Shown: positions 27,070-36,580 of the stretch, piece by piece
How positions within the stretch are numbered: position 1 is the first letter of the stretch
Layout of the letters: each line of letters opens with the position of its first letter
Assembly (NCBI RefSeq): GCF_017833035.1
Contig: NZ_JAFIBM010000001.1
Location: 2,749,762-2,813,761 of the forward strand
DNA length: 64,000 nt
Origin: Frigoribacterium sp. PvP032
GTDB taxonomy: Bacteria > Actinomycetota > Actinomycetes > Actinomycetales > Microbacteriaceae
Direction: 5' to 3'
Notes under the pieces: model-generated
Seen by the model: only the letters and a program-made list of their open reading frames with translations
The model's database searches: none
What the model was told of the DNA's origin: nothing
Position numbers and translations under genes: made by a program

Positions 27070-29334
27070 GTGCTCGACTCCACGATCCTCCGCTCGCCGC
27101 GTCCCGCCTCCGTCGCCGGACGCGCTCTCGGCGACCGCCGACGCGGCAGGCGCGCCCGTCTCACCTGGGTGCTCGCGGTCGGCACCCTGCTCGCCGGCCT
27201 CTCCGCCGCGCTGGGGCCGGTCGGGCCGGCGGAGGCGGCAGGGTCTCCCACGCAGTCCCCCGCTCCTCAGCTCGGCGCGCCCACCCCGACGCCCGACCCC
27301 ACGACGCCGCCGGCACCTCCGACGGAGCCGACCGTGCGGCCGGTCGCCGACAGCTCCACCGGGGCGGTGCTGGTGCAGGGCGAGGCGACCCCGGCGGCCC
27401 GGGTCAAGGTCGCGCTGACGGGCAACGGCGCCTACCGCGAGCTCTGCCCCTCGGCGACGACGTCCGCGAGCGGCGCGTGGAGCTGCTCGGCCACCGTCCC
27501 TAGCGGTGCCGGCTGGACCGCCGTCGCGACCGATCTCGACCACACCGACCTCGATCAGGCGACCTCTCCCTCCTTCTCGGTGCTCACGGCTCCGACCATC
27601 GGCTCCGGCCTGCTCGTCGGCGCCAAGCTCGACGGCACGGCCTTCCCCGGCGCCGCGGTGACCGTCACCTCGGGCTCGGGAGCCACGGCCACGGCGACCG
27701 CGTCGTCCGACGGCAGCTGGGTCGCCGTGCTGCCCGCGGCGACCTTCCCCTCCGGCCGCCACGACGTGCGGGCCGTCCAGTCGTCGTCCGCCGTGCCGGA
27801 CGTCCCCGTCTCCGCCACCTCCCGGTCCTCGAGCGTCACCGTCGACCGCGACGCCCCCGCGGCCCCGGTCGTGACCAGCCCCGCTGCGGGCCAACGGGTC
27901 GCCGCCCTGCCCCTCGCCGTGTCGGGGACGGGCGAGGCCGGGGCCCTCGCGACGGTCTACGTCGACAGCACGCCGGTCTGCCAGGCCACGGTCTCGGGCG
28001 GCGGGGCCTGGTCGTGCAGTGCCGGGGGCAGCGAGCTGGCGGACGGCGACCGCCTGGTGCAGGCGGCCCTCGTCGACCCGGCGGGCAACTTCGGCCCGCC
28101 GAGCGCCGCGGTCCGCGTCACCGTGGGCGCGGCGGCGGCCGCCGTCCCGACCGCGCCCGGTGCGACCCCGACGCCGCGACCGGGGGCCACCTCGACGCCC
28201 TCGCCCGGCGCCGCGCCTCCGTCGAGCCCCTCCACGGCACCGTCCGACGACGGGTCGTCGGCCCCTGCGCCCCCTGCGGGCCCCGACGGCGGAGGAGGCG
28301 GCGGCACGGCCCCCGGCACCGGTCAGGACCCGCAGACCGGGACCTGGGCGACCGCGACGACGTTCGGGGCCGATCTGCCCACCCTCGCCCAGACGCTCGG
28401 CGGCCCGGTCTGGCCCCTGGGCGCCGCGGTCGCGCTGCTGTTCCTCGTCCTCGTCGCCGGACCGTCCCGGCTCGCGGCAGCAGCGGCCAGGGGCCGGATC
28501 CGCCCTCGGACGGCGCGTCTGACCGGCCGGAACCGCACGTCCGAGCTGCCCACCTCGTTCAACCGGGGCACCGTCGACCCGCGCGTCGCGGCCGGCCTCG
28601 CCCTGGCTGCCGGCGCCGTCGCCATCGCGGTCGCCGCGGGCGTAGACGGGCAGGTGCAGTACGCGCGGCTCCTGGGAGGGATAGTCCTCGGCCTCGTCGT
28701 GCTCAACGGCCTCGCGGTGGTCCTGCCCGCGGCGCTGGTCGCCCGGCGGCTCGGCCTCTCGCTGCGCGTCCGGATGTCGCCCGGCCTGCTGCTGGCCGCC
28801 GTGGTGGCCTGCGGTGCGACGCGGCTCTTCTCGCTCGACCCCCCGCTCGTCCTCGGCGTGCTGCTCGTCGGGACGCTGGGCGTCGTGCACCACGGAGGCG
28901 GGCACACCGTGGAGACCGGTCGCACGCCGAGCGGTCGCGACCACGGCATCGCCGCCGCGGTGCAGCTCGCGGCGACCGTCGTCGTCCCGGCCGCGGCCTG
29001 GCTGCTGCACGGGCTCGTCGACGCACCGGGTGCCTGGCCGCAGCTCGGGCGCGAGGCCCTGGCGACCGTCTGCCTGGCCGGCCTCGGCTCGCTGGTCGTC
29101 CAGCTGCTGCCGGTCGGCTCGCTGCCGGGACGACAGGTGTGGGCCTGGTCGAAGCCCGCCTACGCGGTGCTGGCCGTCGTGGGGGTGTCGGTGGCCGCCG
29201 CCGTGTTCGTGGGCGCCCCCTCCTCGTCGTTCCCCCTGCCCGCACTGCTGGTGGTGAGCCTGGTCGCCGCGCTGCTGGCGGTCGCCGCCTGGCTCTGGAC
29301 GAACTACGTGGAGCCGGCCCGCCGCACCCTCTAG
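27070..29334 (+). CDS. Ig-like repeat, polytopic membrane protein of unknown function
   Basis: This 754-residue protein is not one I can name. It has a basic N-terminus, a signal-like hydrophobic stretch (about 31-50, possible cleavage near AEA-AG), a Thr/Pro-rich region, and three Ig-like/beta-sandwich segments between about 90 and 345. Two of these end in closely similar motifs, SGAWSCSA and GGAWSCSA, each with an upstream Cys that could form a disulfide. A Pro/Thr/Ser/Gly-rich linker (about 350-425) leads to seven or eight membrane segments from about 446 to the end. It looks like an outward adhesin or sensor fused to a polytopic membrane domain. The GTG start has GGGGAG very close upstream, so the start is uncertain. 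Confidence 0.75.
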   Translation: MLDSTILRSPRPASVAGRALGDRRRGRRARLTWVLAVGTLLAGLSAALGPVGPAEAAGSPTQSPAPQLGAPTPTPDPTTPPAPPTEPTVRPVADSSTGAVLVQGEATPAARVKVALTGNGAYRELCPSATTSASGAWSCSATVPSGAGWTAVATDLDHTDLDQATSPSFSVLTAPTIGSGLLVGAKLDGTAFPGAAVTVTSGSGATATATASSDGSWVAVLPAATFPSGRHDVRAVQSSSAVPDVPVSATSRSSSVTVDRDAPAAPVVTSPAAGQRVAALPLAVSGTGEAGALATVYVDSTPVCQATVSGGGAWSCSAGGSELADGDRLVQAALVDPAGNFGPPSAAVRVTVGAAAAAVPTAPGATPTPRPGATSTPSPGAAPPSSPSTAPSDDGSSAPAPPAGPDGGGGGGTAPGTGQDPQTGTWATATTFGADLPTLAQTLGGPVWPLGAAVALLFLVLVAGPSRLAAAAARGRIRPRTARLTGRNRTSELPTSFNRGTVDPRVAAGLALAAGAVAIAVAAGVDGQVQYARLLGGIVLGLVVLNGLAVVLPAALVARRLGLSLRVRMSPGLLLAAVVACGATRLFSLDPPLVLGVLLVGTLGVVHHGGGHTVETGRTPSGRDHGIAAAVQLAATVVVPAAAWLLHGLVDAPGAWPQLGREALATVCLAGLGSLVVQLLPVGSLPGRQVWAWSKPAYAVLAVVGVSVAAAVFVGAPSSSFPLPALLVVSLVAALLAVAAWLWTNYVEPARRTL

Positions 29335-29342
29335 CCCCGGCT

Positions 29343-29362
29343 TGACGGCTCGCGAACCGTCA
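29343..29362. terminator. 20-bp near-perfect palindrome after the surface-protein gene
   Basis: TGACGG and CCGTCA flank a central TCGCGA; 18 of 20 positions are self-complementary. It lies 9 nt past the stop and ahead of the convergent tRNA, so a terminator role is likely. Confidence 0.45.
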
Positions 29363-29451
29363 CGAAGTGCTCCCCCGGCGGCCCACGACAGCCGTTCCCG
29401 CCGGCTCACGCCCGACGGGTGGAGGGCGGAGACGAGAAGGAGGAGCCAGGG

Positions 29452-29525
29452 TGCCCCCGCAGGGATTCGAACCCTGACTGAAGCGATTTTAAGTCGCCTG
29501 CCTCTGACCGTTGGGCTACGAGGGC
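29452..29525 (-). tRNA. tRNA with anticodon UAA (Leu), short variable arm
   Basis: A 74-nt cloverleaf folds on the minus strand: acceptor GCCCTCG with CGGGGGC (one G-U pair), a D-arm with GG in the loop, an anticodon stem with loop CTTAAAA (anticodon 29489-29491), and a T-arm CAGGG-TTCGAAT-CCCTG. The discriminator is A, and CCA is not encoded. The anticodon UAA reads Leu codon UUA. However, the variable loop is only about 5 nt, whereas bacterial tRNA-Leu is normally class II with a long variable arm. The body is therefore class I, so the charging identity deserves checking. Confidence 0.85.
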
Positions 29526-29611
29526 GTGGCCCCAGCCTACGATCCGCGCCGGGGACGACGACGCCCGCCGCGCTGGGGGTCAGCGGGCGGGCGTCGTGAA
29601 GGCTGGTCGGC

Positions 29612-31168
29612 TCAGTCGCTGGTCGACAGCGAGCCGCGCCCGGCGTCGGCAGCAACCGCCGCCTCGTCGTCCTTCTTCACGGCCGGCTTCTTGGCGGCCG
29701 GCTTGCGGGCGGGTGCCTTGCGGGCGGGCTTCTCGGCATCGCCCTCGGCGGGCGCGCCCTTCTCGTCGGCCGGGTTGGCGTAGGCCGGTCCGGGCTCGCC
29801 CGCGGCCTTGCCGATCTCGGGCGTCGCCGGCGCGGCGGGCTCCGCGACGGCGGCCTTCGGACGAGACGCGAACTCCTCGAAGGCGGCACGGGGACGCTCG
29901 CGGTTGTCGAGCGAGACGATGTCGCGGCCGAGCCACATGTTGTTCCACCAGCCGGTGGCGACGCGGAACTTGCGCTCGAAGGAGGGCATCGCGAGACCGT
30001 GGTAGCCACGGTGCGCGGCCCAGGCCGGCAGGCCCTTGAGCACGAACTTGCCGCTCTGGAACACGCCGACGCCGACGCCGAGCCCGGCGACCGCGCCGAG
30101 GTTGTCGTGACGGTAGTCGGCGACGCCCTCGCCGCGCAGGGACGCGGTGATGTTCTTGGCGAGGTGCTTGCCCATGCGGACGGCGTGCTGGGCGTTCGGC
30201 ACGCAGAAGCCGCCGACGCCCTTGCCGGTCAGGTCGGGCGTGGCCGCGACGTCGCCGCAGGCCCACGCGTCGGGGACGACCGTGTCGCCGTCGACGACGC
30301 GCAGGTCGGCCTTGACGGTGATGCGCCCTCGTTCCTCGAGGGGGAGGTCGGTGCTGCGGACCATCGGGTTGGCCATGACGCCAGCCGTCCAGACGATCAG
30401 GTCCGACTCGAACGACTCGCCCGTCGAGAGCTCGATGACGCCCCCGACAGCCGACTTGAGCTGCGTGTCGAGGTGCACCGTGGCGGCGCGCTCGGCGAGG
30501 TTCTTCAGCACCCAGTGGCTGGTCTCGAGCGACACCTCGGGCATGATGCGGCCCATGGCCTCGACGAGGTGGAAGTGCGTGTCGTCGATGGTGAGCTGCG
30601 GGTACTTCTTCAGCAGGTCGCTCGCGAAGCTGCGCAGCTCGGCGAAGACCTCGATGCCCGCGAAGCCGCCGCCGACGACCGTGACGGTCAGCAGGCGGTC
30701 GCGTGCCGCGCCGGCAGGCAGGTTGGCCGCCGCCGCGAAGTTGGTGAGGAGCTTGTCGCGGATCGCCGCCGCCTCCTCGATGGTCTTGAGGCCGATGGCC
30801 TCGTCGGCGACGCCCGGGATCGGGAACGTGCGCGACACGGCACCGGCGGTCATGACGACCTGGTCGTAGTCGACCGTCCACGGGTCGCCGACCTCGGGCG
30901 TGATGGTGGCCGTCTTGGTGGCGTGGTCGACCTTGGTGACCTTGGCCGTGACGACGTTGGTCTTCTTGAGGTGACGACGCAGCGAGACGACCGCGTGACG
31001 CGGCTCGATGGAGCCGGCGGCCACCTCGGGCAGGAACGGCTGGTACGTCATGTACGGCAGCGGGTCGACGATCGTGACCTCCGCCTCCCCGGCGCGCAGC
31101 CACTTCTCGAGCTTCCAGGCTGTGTAGAAACCGGCGTAGCCGCCGCCGACGATCAGGATCTTGGGCAC
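29612..31168 (-). CDS. ndh: Type II NADH dehydrogenase (FAD/NAD-dependent oxidoreductase)
   Basis: NDH-2 transfers electrons from NADH to menaquinone without pumping protons. The 518-residue protein has the FAD Rossmann motif ILIVGGGYAGFYTA at the N-terminus, the NADH-binding VTVVGGGFAGIEVFAEL, and ACGDVAATPD near the FAD pyrophosphate site. It exceeds the usual length of about 430-470 because of a C-terminal tail of roughly 80 residues rich in Lys, Ala and Pro (KPARKAPARKPAAKKPAVKK), reminiscent of histone-like tails. The GTG start follows GAGGAG by about 9 nt; an ATG at 31201 would place that site inside the gene. Confidence 0.93.
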   Translation of the reverse strand: MPKILIVGGGYAGFYTAWKLEKWLRAGEAEVTIVDPLPYMTYQPFLPEVAAGSIEPRHAVVSLRRHLKKTNVVTAKVTKVDHATKTATITPEVGDPWTVDYDQVVMTAGAVSRTFPIPGVADEAIGLKTIEEAAAIRDKLLTNFAAAANLPAGAARDRLLTVTVVGGGFAGIEVFAELRSFASDLLKKYPQLTIDDTHFHLVEAMGRIMPEVSLETSHWVLKNLAERAATVHLDTQLKSAVGGVIELSTGESFESDLIVWTAGVMANPMVRSTDLPLEERGRITVKADLRVVDGDTVVPDAWACGDVAATPDLTGKGVGGFCVPNAQHAVRMGKHLAKNITASLRGEGVADYRHDNLGAVAGLGVGVGVFQSGKFVLKGLPAWAAHRGYHGLAMPSFERKFRVATGWWNNMWLGRDIVSLDNRERPRAAFEEFASRPKAAVAEPAAPATPEIGKAAGEPGPAYANPADEKGAPAEGDAEKPARKAPARKPAAKKPAVKKDDEAAVAADAGRGSLSTSD

Positions 31169-31208
31169 AGGGGTGAACTCCTCGAGGTGGTGGGGTGGCA
31201 CGACGACT

Positions 31209-32483
31209 TTACTCCTGCTCGTGTCGTCGCCTGAACTGGCGGGCCGCGCCCGCCCCGACGGCGACGAGCGCCGCGCCGAAGACCGCGAAGACGATCAGCG
31301 GCAGCCCCGTCGAGCGCATCGACTCGACGGTCGGGAGCAGCGCCCTGAGGGGGTGGTCGCCGTCGCTCTGCGGCGTGGGCACCGGCGCGGGCTCGACGGG
31401 AGCGACCGCCCCCGCGGTCGGCGCGGGGGCGTCGGCTCGGCGGTGCACCCTGATCCACTCGGCGAGGTCGCCCATGGGGTTCGCCGTGACGGGGGCGACC
31501 GTGCTCTGGACGGCGGCGGCCGCGTCGACGAGCCCGTAGCCGTAGAGCGGGTCGGGCAGCGAGCTGCCCCTCGGATCGGCGGTCGAGACCACCCGGTTGA
31601 TGACGTCGGCGGCCCCGAGCTCGGGGTGCGCGCTCCGCACGAGGGCGACCATGCCCGCGACGAGCGGCGTCGCGCCGCTGGTGCCGCTCCAGCTGTAGTG
31701 CACGTCGCCAGGGCCCACGCCGACGAGCTTCTCGCTCGGGGCGGAGACGCCGATGGTGATGCCCTGGCTCGAGGCGTCGAAGCTGGCGGCCCCCGACCTG
31801 TCGACGCCGGCGACGGTGAGGACACCCGGCATGGTGGCCGGCGCGCCGACCTCGGTCGTGCCGCTGCCCCGGTTGCCGGCCGCCGCGACCACCACGACGT
31901 CCTCCTCCTGCGCGTGCAGGAACGCCTCGTCCCAGCTCGTCGGCCAGTCGAGGGTGTTGCGGGTCAGGGACATGTTGATCACGTCGGCGCCGTGGTCGAC
32001 GGCCCAGGTGACGGCGTCGGCGATCTGCTGGTCGGAGTCGACCGCACCGGCGCCGAACCCCACCGAGATCGACAGGAGGTCGGCCTCGGGCGCGACGCCG
32101 ACCACGCCGTCGCCGGTCGCCGTGCCTCGTCCCGCCAGCAACGAGCCGACGAGCGTGCCGTGGGCAGGGTCGTCCGAGCCCACGGGGCTCTGCCCGTCGG
32201 CCGAGCCCTGCCCGGACATGTCCGTGCCGCCGACGACGGCCCCCTGCAGCTCGCGGACCGAGCCGTCGACGCCCGTGTCGATCACGGCCACGGTGACGCC
32301 CGCCCCGCGCGTCGTCTGCCACGCCTGCTGCACCCCGTAGTCGGCCAGCCAGTACTGGGCGTCGCGGATGCTGTCGGCCGATGCGACCCCCGCCGGCGCG
32401 AGGGCGAGGCCCGCAGCCGTCGCCACCACGAGCAGGCTCGTCGTCAGCGCCCTGGCCGCCACGCGCCCCCCGGTGCGGCGCAC
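31209..32483 (-). CDS. Subtilisin-like S8 serine protease, mycosin-like, membrane anchored
   Basis: The 424-residue protein has a signal peptide (about 8-36), a catalytic domain with Asp69 in AVIDTGVDG, His108 in DDPAHGTLVG, oxyanion Asn204 in AAAGNRG and Ser269 in SGTSGATPLVAG, then a Pro/Ala-rich linker and a C-terminal membrane anchor followed by RQFRRRHEQE. This is the mycosin (MycP) layout. Mycosins work with type VII secretion, but no ESX genes are in the window. The GTG start is 5 nt after the DUF501 stop, so it is the last gene of the ftsB-DUF501 operon. Confidence 0.92.
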   Translation of the reverse strand: MRRTGGRVAARALTTSLLVVATAAGLALAPAGVASADSIRDAQYWLADYGVQQAWQTTRGAGVTVAVIDTGVDGSVRELQGAVVGGTDMSGQGSADGQSPVGSDDPAHGTLVGSLLAGRGTATGDGVVGVAPEADLLSISVGFGAGAVDSDQQIADAVTWAVDHGADVINMSLTRNTLDWPTSWDEAFLHAQEEDVVVVAAAGNRGSGTTEVGAPATMPGVLTVAGVDRSGAASFDASSQGITIGVSAPSEKLVGVGPGDVHYSWSGTSGATPLVAGMVALVRSAHPELGAADVINRVVSTADPRGSSLPDPLYGYGLVDAAAAVQSTVAPVTANPMGDLAEWIRVHRRADAPAPTAGAVAPVEPAPVPTPQSDGDHPLRALLPTVESMRSTGLPLIVFAVFGAALVAVGAGAARQFRRRHEQE

Positions 32484-32488
32484 CTGCC

Positions 32489-33094
32489 TCAGCCTGCCTC
32501 GGGCGGAGCGGAGGAGGCGCTGGTCGCGTCGCGCGCACCGGTCGCGCCGCCGACGTCGGTCGCTGCCGAGTCGAGCCCGCTCTCGCCCAGGTAGTCGCCG
32601 CAGCGGCACACGTCGGGGCTCCAGCTCGAGCGCTCGACGGCGAGGTCGCCGAGCGGGTTCACGCCGGGGCCCGCCGAGAGGGCGTGCCCTGCGAGGGCGT
32701 GCAGGCACTTGACGCGCTCGGGCATGCCGCCCGCCGTCACGTGCGCGATCTCGGCCACGTGCTCGATGCCATCGCGGTCGGCGAGGTAGGCGTCGTGCGC
32801 GTCGTGGTACCGCCTCCTGAGGTCGTCGTCCGAGGCGAGCAGCTCGGTCATCTCGGCCATGACGCCGTTCGCCTCGAGGGTCGAGATCGCCGCGGTCGCA
32901 CCGGGGTGGCACAGGTAGTAGAGCGTCGGGAACGGCGTGCCGTCGCCGAGGCGCGGCTTCGTCGCGACCACGGTCGGGTTGCCGCAGACGCAGCGTGCGG
33001 GGATGCCGATCACGTCGCGGGCCGGGCGGCCGAGCATGGCGGTGACGAGCTGCACGTCCCGCTCGCTGACGGGCTCGAAGGGAGGGGTCGTCAC
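32489..33094 (-). CDS. DUF501 domain protein
   Basis: The 201-residue protein contains DVIGIPARCVCGNPTVVATKPRL, the recognisable DUF501 opening, and a Cys pattern (CVCGNP, YYLCHPG, KCLHALAGHAL, VCRCGDY) that suggests a metal-binding or redox-sensitive fold. DUF501 genes follow ftsB in Actinobacteria (Rv1025 in M. tuberculosis) and no function is established. The last 35 residues are low complexity. The GTG start overlaps the ftsB stop as GTGA, so translation is coupled. Confidence 0.9.
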   Translation of the reverse strand: MTTPPFEPVSERDVQLVTAMLGRPARDVIGIPARCVCGNPTVVATKPRLGDGTPFPTLYYLCHPGATAAISTLEANGVMAEMTELLASDDDLRRRYHDAHDAYLADRDGIEHVAEIAHVTAGGMPERVKCLHALAGHALSAGPGVNPLGDLAVERSSWSPDVCRCGDYLGESGLDSAATDVGGATGARDATSASSAPPEAG

Positions 33095-33627
33095 GGGGTG
33101 CCGCCTGTCGTGGAGGACGGCAGGGGCGCGCCGCCGATGTCGGGCGCGACCAGCTCGGTCGCGGGCTCGTCGCTGAGGCCCGCGTCGATCACGGACGACA
33201 TCATCGCCGCGACCCAGTCGACCTGGGGGGTCTGCAGTGTGTCGCTGATCGGTGCCTGCGAGGGCGTCGTCGCGTCGGCGCCCGTGCCCATCACGAGGTA
33301 GCTGTACTCGCCGGGGTAGACGTAGAGCAGCCGGTCTCGGGCCTGGGCCTCGATGTAGGCAGGGTCGCTCCAGCGCGCGACGTCGCCCTGGAGGTCGTCG
33401 ACGTCGTCGCGCTGGTCACGCACGTCCTGCTCGAGCGACGCGATCTGCTGCTGCTGCTGGACCAGGGTGCGGAGGGACGGCGCGAGCACGACCACGAAGA
33501 GCACGAGGATCACGAGCATCAGCAGGCTGAAGCCGGAGAAGCGGATGCTGCGCAGCCAGCCGCCCGCGGCGGTCTCGCGCGACGCGAAGGCGACGGGCAC
33601 ACGTCGGGTCGGGGACTCACGGGGCAT
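33091..33627 (-). CDS. ftsB: FtsB/DivIC-type septum formation initiator
   Basis: FtsB works with FtsL and FtsQ in the divisome. The 178-residue protein has a basic cytoplasmic N-terminus, one membrane segment (about 31-54), a Gln/Asp-rich coiled coil (QQQQQIASLEQDVRDQRDD), then the conserved DPAYIEAQARDRLLYVYPGE block. A tail of about 80 residues rich in Ala, Ser and Thr is longer than in E. coli. The ATG is 7 nt from TACCCT (33635-33640, minus), giving a leaderless mRNA. The gene order eno-ftsB-DUF501 is conserved in Actinobacteria. Confidence 0.91.
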   Translation of the reverse strand: MPRESPTRRVPVAFASRETAAGGWLRSIRFSGFSLLMLVILVLFVVVLAPSLRTLVQQQQQIASLEQDVRDQRDDVDDLQGDVARWSDPAYIEAQARDRLLYVYPGEYSYLVMGTGADATTPSQAPISDTLQTPQVDWVAAMMSSVIDAGLSDEPATELVAPDIGGAPLPSSTTGGTP

Positions 33628-33634
33628 GCACCCG

Positions 33635-33640
33635 AGGGTA
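33635..33640 (-). promoter_or_regulatory. -10 element of ftsB, leaderless spacing
   Basis: TACCCT on the minus strand ends 7 nt before the ftsB ATG. Confidence 0.55.
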
Positions 33641-33673
33641 GACGACCCGCGAGGGGGCAGGGTCACGGAACGC

Positions 33674-33709
33674 CGAGAGGCCCGCTCCCCAGGGGGAACG
33701 GGCCTCTCG
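33674..33709 (-). terminator. Hairpin downstream of eno
   Basis: An 11-bp stem (CGAGAGGCCCG with CGGGCCTCTCG) extends past one mismatch by 4 more pairs. It lies 50 nt beyond the eno stop and separates eno from ftsB. Confidence 0.65.
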
Positions 33710-33759
33710 TGCGGGGACCACGTCGAGGACGCGGGCCCGCGGGGTGCAGGATCCTGGCG

Positions 33760-35145
<1,386 letters not shown>

Positions 35146-36390
35146 TCAGCCCAGGGGCCGCACCTCGAGGTCGTCCAGGGCCTCTCCCCCGCGCACCGCG
35201 ACGAAGCGCCGGAACCCGGCGGCCGCGAGGGCATCGAGCTGGCCCCCGACGTTCTTGGCCCGCTTCTGCAGCCGGACCCGCGCCTCCCCTCGGGACACCA
35301 GCGCCCTCTGCAGGGCCAGCAGCTCGACCGGGGCGACCGCCTTGTCGTGGAGGACGACGAGGCCGTCGTCGTCGGCGTCGTCGAGCTCGACGAGGTCGAC
35401 GATCCGCTCGAAGCCGAGGGAGAAGCCGGCCGCCGGCACGTCGGTGCCGAGGAACCGCCCGATCATCCCGTCGTAGCGACCGCCCCCGCCGAGCGAGTAC
35501 GAGAAGTCGGGGTGGGCGACCTCGAAGATGGTGCCCGTGTAGTAGCCCATTCCGCGCACCAGGGTCGGGTCGAGGACGAGGTCGACCTCGGGCAGGGCCG
35601 CACGGAGGGCGAGCAGGTCGCCGAACGCCTCCTGGTCGAGCCACGCAGGAGGCGGGGAGGCGGTCGCCGAGTCCCAGGTCGCGTCGCCGAGCTGGGCGAG
35701 CTGGTCGGCGATCCCCGGGACGTCCACGCCGATCGAGGCGAGCTGGGCGGCGACGCCCTCGACGCCGATCTTGTCGAGCTTGTCGATCTCGAGCAGCGCA
35801 CGGTCGTGCAGCTCGGTCGGCACGCCCCAGTGCGAGAGAACGCCGAGCAGCACACGCCGGTCGTTGACCCGGATGGTGGTGCCCTCGAGGCCGAGCGCGG
35901 CGAGCACGGCCGTGGTCGCGGAGATCAGCTCGATCTCGGCCAGCTGGCCCGCCTCGCCCAGGATGTCGATGTCGCACTGCACGAACTGCCGGTAGCGCCC
36001 CTTCTGCGGCTTCTCCGCGCGCCAGACCGGCGCGATCTGGACGCTGCGGAAGACCGTCGGCAGCTCGGCTCGGTGCGAGGCGTAGAAGCGCGCGAGGGGC
36101 ACCGTGAGGTCGAACCGGAGACCGAGGTCGGCGAGCTCGAGCGGGGACGCGGCCGCCCGCAGCGCCTCGTCGTCGAGACCGCGACGCAGCACGGCGAAGA
36201 CCTGCTTCTCGTTGTCGCCGCCGAGGCCCGAGAAGAGGTACTCGCTCGACTCGACGACCGGCGTCTCGATCTCGTCGAAGCCGTGCGCCCGGTAGACCTC
36301 GCGGACGACGGAGAGGACCCGCTCACGGCGGCGCTTGTCGGCGGGCAGGAAGTCTCTCATCCCGCGCGGCGGGGTCACGTGTGACGGCAT
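35146..36390 (-). CDS. hisS: Histidine--tRNA ligase
   Basis: HisRS charges tRNA-His. The 414-residue protein shows TPPRGMRDFLP, class II motif 2 (FRSVQIAPVWRAEKPQKGRYRQF), the histidine-specific LVRGMGYYTGTIFE, motif 3 AAGFSLGFERI and a C-terminal anticodon-binding domain. The ATG is followed by the usual VTPPRGMRDF. An imperfect -10 (GATGAT, 36397-36402, minus) ends 6 nt upstream. Its position between mazG and eno is unusual for the conserved actinobacterial order. Confidence 0.95.
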   Translation of the reverse strand: MPSHVTPPRGMRDFLPADKRRRERVLSVVREVYRAHGFDEIETPVVESSEYLFSGLGGDNEKQVFAVLRRGLDDEALRAAASPLELADLGLRFDLTVPLARFYASHRAELPTVFRSVQIAPVWRAEKPQKGRYRQFVQCDIDILGEAGQLAEIELISATTAVLAALGLEGTTIRVNDRRVLLGVLSHWGVPTELHDRALLEIDKLDKIGVEGVAAQLASIGVDVPGIADQLAQLGDATWDSATASPPPAWLDQEAFGDLLALRAALPEVDLVLDPTLVRGMGYYTGTIFEVAHPDFSYSLGGGGRYDGMIGRFLGTDVPAAGFSLGFERIVDLVELDDADDDGLVVLHDKAVAPVELLALQRALVSRGEARVRLQKRAKNVGGQLDALAAAGFRRFVAVRGGEALDDLEVRPLG

Positions 36391-36538
36391 CCGACCATCA
36401 TCCCAGAGCCCACCATCGACAGGATGCGCCCCGACTTGCCCATATGTCACATTGCGCGTACCGTCATCCGTGCCGGCGGAACGAATCGGGTTGCGCGCCG
36501 TCGGCCTGGTGCCTGCCATCCCTGCGGCGAGGCACCGA

Positions 36539-36567
36539 GACGGGCCGGGTCCCCCGCCCGGCCCGTC
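36539..36567 (-). terminator. Hairpin 14 nt after the TetR stop
   Basis: A perfect 11-bp stem (GACGGGCCGGG with CCCGGCCCGTC) around a 7-nt loop separates the TetR gene from hisS. Confidence 0.65.
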
Positions 36568-36580
36568 CTCCCCCGCCGAG

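Noticed and set aside
29452-29525. tRNA as a UAA stop-codon suppressor
   Set aside because: Anticodon UAA pairs with codon UUA; reading a UAA stop would need anticodon UUA. The tRNA is therefore at most a leucine decoder.
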